Below are positions 61,713-64,000 of a stretch of DNA of 64,000 bases, in pieces. This DNA is from Cheilinus undulatus (taxonomy: Eukaryota > Chordata > Actinopteri > Labriformes > Labridae). Every line of letters starts with the position of its first letter. The stretch's first letter is position 1. The notes under the pieces are model-generated. The model searched no databases and was not told the origin of the DNA. It worked only from the letters and a program-made list of their open reading frames with translations. The stretch lies in assembly GCF_018320785.1 (NCBI RefSeq), contig NC_054873.1:21294196-21358195 (forward strand), written 5' to 3'. The translations under genes were made by a program, and so were the position numbers.

Positions 61713-62305
61713 CTGAGAAAACATCAAACAGCTGTTTGAAGCAAAATGTGACAAGAACAAAGACACTTTCATCACAAAAGTGATTCTTTCTGTCTCAGAG
61801 CCAATCTGTGAGTCTGTTTCACCCTCTGACTCCAACATCAGCTCTAAGCAATAATTCATCCGCAGTAATCCACACAGCCTGATTTAGACCCGAACCGCCT
61901 GATTTATGTCTCACACTCTCACAGGGAGGAGAAAGATTGAGGAATTTTTAGACTAAACTGAATTATTGATACGGCTGAAATGTAAACTTACTGAAAGACG
62001 AGGTAATAACCAAATCAGAGTATTTTTACATGGAACTGCTGAAGACGTTCTCTAAATACTGTTTTTTTTTCAGCAGCAGTAACTAGTGAAAGATTATTCC
62101 AAAGGAAAGCAGTGCAAAGAGGATTAAAAGTAAAGAGGATTGTTATTTGATACGTTAACGTTGACAATTTTGCAGTTGGGTGCTCTCAATCAAAACAATA
62201 ACAAAAGATGGCAAGTTTAGCCCTTCAGCTCTGTAAACCAGTGTTTTGTTTCATTGATGAATTTCGCATAATGAGTGAGAAAAGCTGTTAAAAGCGGCTG
62301 TCCTC

Positions 62306-62444
62306 GGCGCACCAGTAGTCGAGTGGTTAAGGCCCGCACCATATACGCAGGCAACCGGGGTTCGAATCTGGGTCCCGTTCTCCTCCCTGTTTCTGGCTCT
62401 ATCCACTGTCCTGTCAAAAATAAATCTTGAAAAAAAAAAAAAAA
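62306..62444 (+). mobile_element. tRNA-derived SINE (short copy)
   Basis: GGCGCACCAGTAGTCGAGTG, A-box GTCGAGTGGTTAAGG, B-box GGTTCGAATCT, body TCCTCCCTGTTTCTGGCTCT then ATCCACTGTCC, tail AATAAATCTTGAAAAAA. It has lost part of the body seen in the 19303 copy. Of the four copies its A- and B-boxes are the best preserved. Confidence 0.8.
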
Positions 62445-63625
62445 GGGGCTTTCCTTTTTAGTGCTAACAAACCTCAGGGCATTCTTTAATATCCCGCAGC
62501 ACAAACCACTATGTGTAAATCATCAGCGAAACCAAGAAAACAGTTTACTGTTAGTAATTACACCTTATGAAGTGTGTTTTTTATTTAACACAGTCCTCGG
62601 CCCGTCTAGACTCTGCTTGACCTTGGGGTGCCTTGTGTGGCTAAAACATTACAGGTAGGGGAGTTTGTCATTATGGCGCTGAGCTTGGACAATTGAACTC
62701 ATAAGGGATGGCAGAGAATAATTGTTGTCTATCACAAGTGAGCAGCACAAAACATGAATGAGATGCAGCAACACAGCGGCAGCTTCCAGTTCCCTCTGCA
62801 CTATGAAGCAGTCTTTCATGTCATATCTAGTGTTTTCCATGACAAGTCATGTCCGTCACGGTGGCTCTGTCAAGAAAGTCACTGTAACATTCAATGTACT
62901 TAACAGTCAAAATCAAGAAACAAGCAGTTTCCAATTATTGGTTAGAAAAATAAAAATAAAACATGGTCGTTTCAGACAGACCATAATACTTTGGTAATAA
63001 AGTACGTCCCTCCTTTCTTCCTGCTTTCTCCTTCTAGCCCTTTAAAACCCCAGTGCAGCTTCAGCAGAGGGAAGGTTTATGTCAAAGCTGTACAGAGCTA
63101 TAGCTGCTAGTGCTGTGCTCATGGTGATTAACACTGGTATCAATTATGATAGGGTATAATCTTTATGCTGATATTTATGATTAACTCATAAATAAGTAAT
63201 ATATGCAGAAATAAGCATTATAATAGGCCACAACAGAGAGCACGGTCTAGGCCTGTCTTCTTTGTAAAGTGGTTTCAAAGATTGATTGATTGATTGAGCA
63301 AAAATTGTCAACATAGGGAAAGTCATTGTTCAATTAATATAGATATTTCAATTCAAAAATTGTACTCAGTGTATCTTTCAAATGGAACTTAAAACAAAGT
63401 TAATTTTAAAGATGACTGTAAAGATAACATCTAAACTCACAACAGCTTTAGCAAACATCGAATCAGTAGACAGCTGTTTATTGACACCCTCAGTAATAGT
63501 ACAAAAGAAAAACACTTTATAGTCTATCATGTTTGTGTCTATATAAGAAAAAATGTTCAAAAGTTACGCTCTTTTACCTCTGTTTTTGGTGTTTGCCCTG
63601 TCTTTTTACAGTGTTTGCTTCTTTA

Positions 63626-64000
63626 GGCCGGCCACACACAACAGGATTTAAAGCCTGATATGGGGCAAGATCGTGGGGGATCCTGAGAGGAGCCTCGTCA
63701 CAAACAACTGTTTGCCTGAATAATCCTCGTGTGTGTGGTATCAGCACGATTGTTTTACTGCTCCAAATCGCACTGTAGCCTCCAAAATCCCGAATCATAA
63801 ATATCAAACACGTTCGATATTTATGATTCCAGGTCGTAGTGTCGCTGACGGAGTACCCACAACAACCAATGAGAGTGAGCAGACGGGGTAGCGTCACAGC
63901 CGGATCATACGTAATTTCACCACTCACAACCATAAACACGGCTTTAACTTAATTCCAGCCTGGATTTCATCCTGAGTCTTTCCCATGTTTTATGATTTTG
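63626..64000. mobile_element. Start of an element with a GGCCGGCCACACACAACAGG end (runs off window)
   Basis: CCGGCCACACACAACAGGAT followed by TTAAAGCC resembles the terminus of a common fish non-autonomous family. The interior has a 14-bp perfect dyad (63792-63805 with 63816-63829). The partner end would lie beyond 64000, so the assignment is tentative. The 121-aa minus-strand frame here is not convincing. Confidence 0.4.

Larger units (their letters stand above)
61713..64000 (-). other. slc17a6: slc17a6 intron, partial (upstream exons not in window)
   Basis: No match to the expected preceding exon (the [20 protein letters not shown]-type segment) was found on the minus strand, so this is one long intron. 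It holds a SINE at 62306-62444 and the start of an inverted-repeat element at 63626. 62450-63600 shows nothing recognisable. Confidence 0.6.

Noticed and set aside
62306-62375. A tRNA gene (A-box and B-box present)
   Set aside because: No closing acceptor or anticodon stem; followed by a conserved SINE body and A-rich tail.
63574-63939. 121-aa open frame on -
   Set aside because: Overlaps an inverted-repeat element end; no known domain.
61713-64000. Further upstream slc17a6 exons
   Set aside because: No minus-strand match to the expected preceding VGLUT exons with AG/GT borders; they must lie beyond 64000.

Overview
The window is vertebrate nuclear DNA, almost certainly from a ray-finned (percomorph-type) fish. 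It is AT-rich and intron-rich, most genes are split by GT-AG introns, and it is full of Tc1-like and hAT-like DNA transposon relics plus a tRNA-derived SINE. Four protein-coding genes can be reconstructed: svip (+, 2243-5736, complete, 4 coding exons, 80 aa), gas2 (-, 31136-9500, complete coding region in 7 exons, 333 aa, plus a probable non-coding first exon near 41.9-42.1 kb), fancf (+, 43074-44102, single exon, 342 aa), and the 3' end of slc17a6/VGLUT2 (-, 61712-59171, last 4 exons, 233 aa; the remaining exons lie beyond position 64000). Order and relative orientation match, in mirror image, the human 11p14.3 block SLC17A6-FANCF-GAS2-SVIP.

Layout. 1-2.2 kb: repeat-rich upstream flank of svip. 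2.2-6.8 kb: svip with its 3' UTR. 6.8-7.05 kb: short gap between the convergent 3' ends of svip and gas2. 7.05-42.1 kb: gas2, its large introns filled with mobile elements (hAT, Tc1-like, SINEs, a solo LTR, a long palindrome, and two of three copies of an unusual element whose body is a degenerate array of GTGGCAAAA-type units). 42.1-43.07 kb: divergent gas2/fancf promoter region with NRF1- and ETS-type sites. 43.07-44.2 kb: fancf. 44.2-58.3 kb: intergenic, with hAT-like and Tc1-like relics, the third GTGGCAAAA element, and some non-repetitive stretches that could be regulatory. 58.3-64 kb: slc17a6 3' UTR, last exons and part of an upstream intron.

The genes do not form a pathway. SVIP is a small membrane-anchored inhibitor of the p97/VCP ER-associated degradation machinery. 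GAS2 crosslinks actin and microtubules. FANCF is an adaptor of the Fanconi anaemia core complex. SLC17A6 loads glutamate into synaptic vesicles. They are linked only by an ancient neighbourhood.

The most unusual observations are: (i) two non-autonomous inverted-repeat elements that both carry the same N-terminal coding fragment resembling the start of a RecQ-like helicase; (ii) the three-copy family with a minisatellite-like body; (iii) a 356-bp foldback palindrome; (iv) a glutamate at the gas2 position where mammalian GAS2 has the caspase-cleavage aspartate. No CRISPR, prokaryotic operon or new multi-gene system was seen. All assignments rest on reading the sequence and remembered family features; no database search was run.
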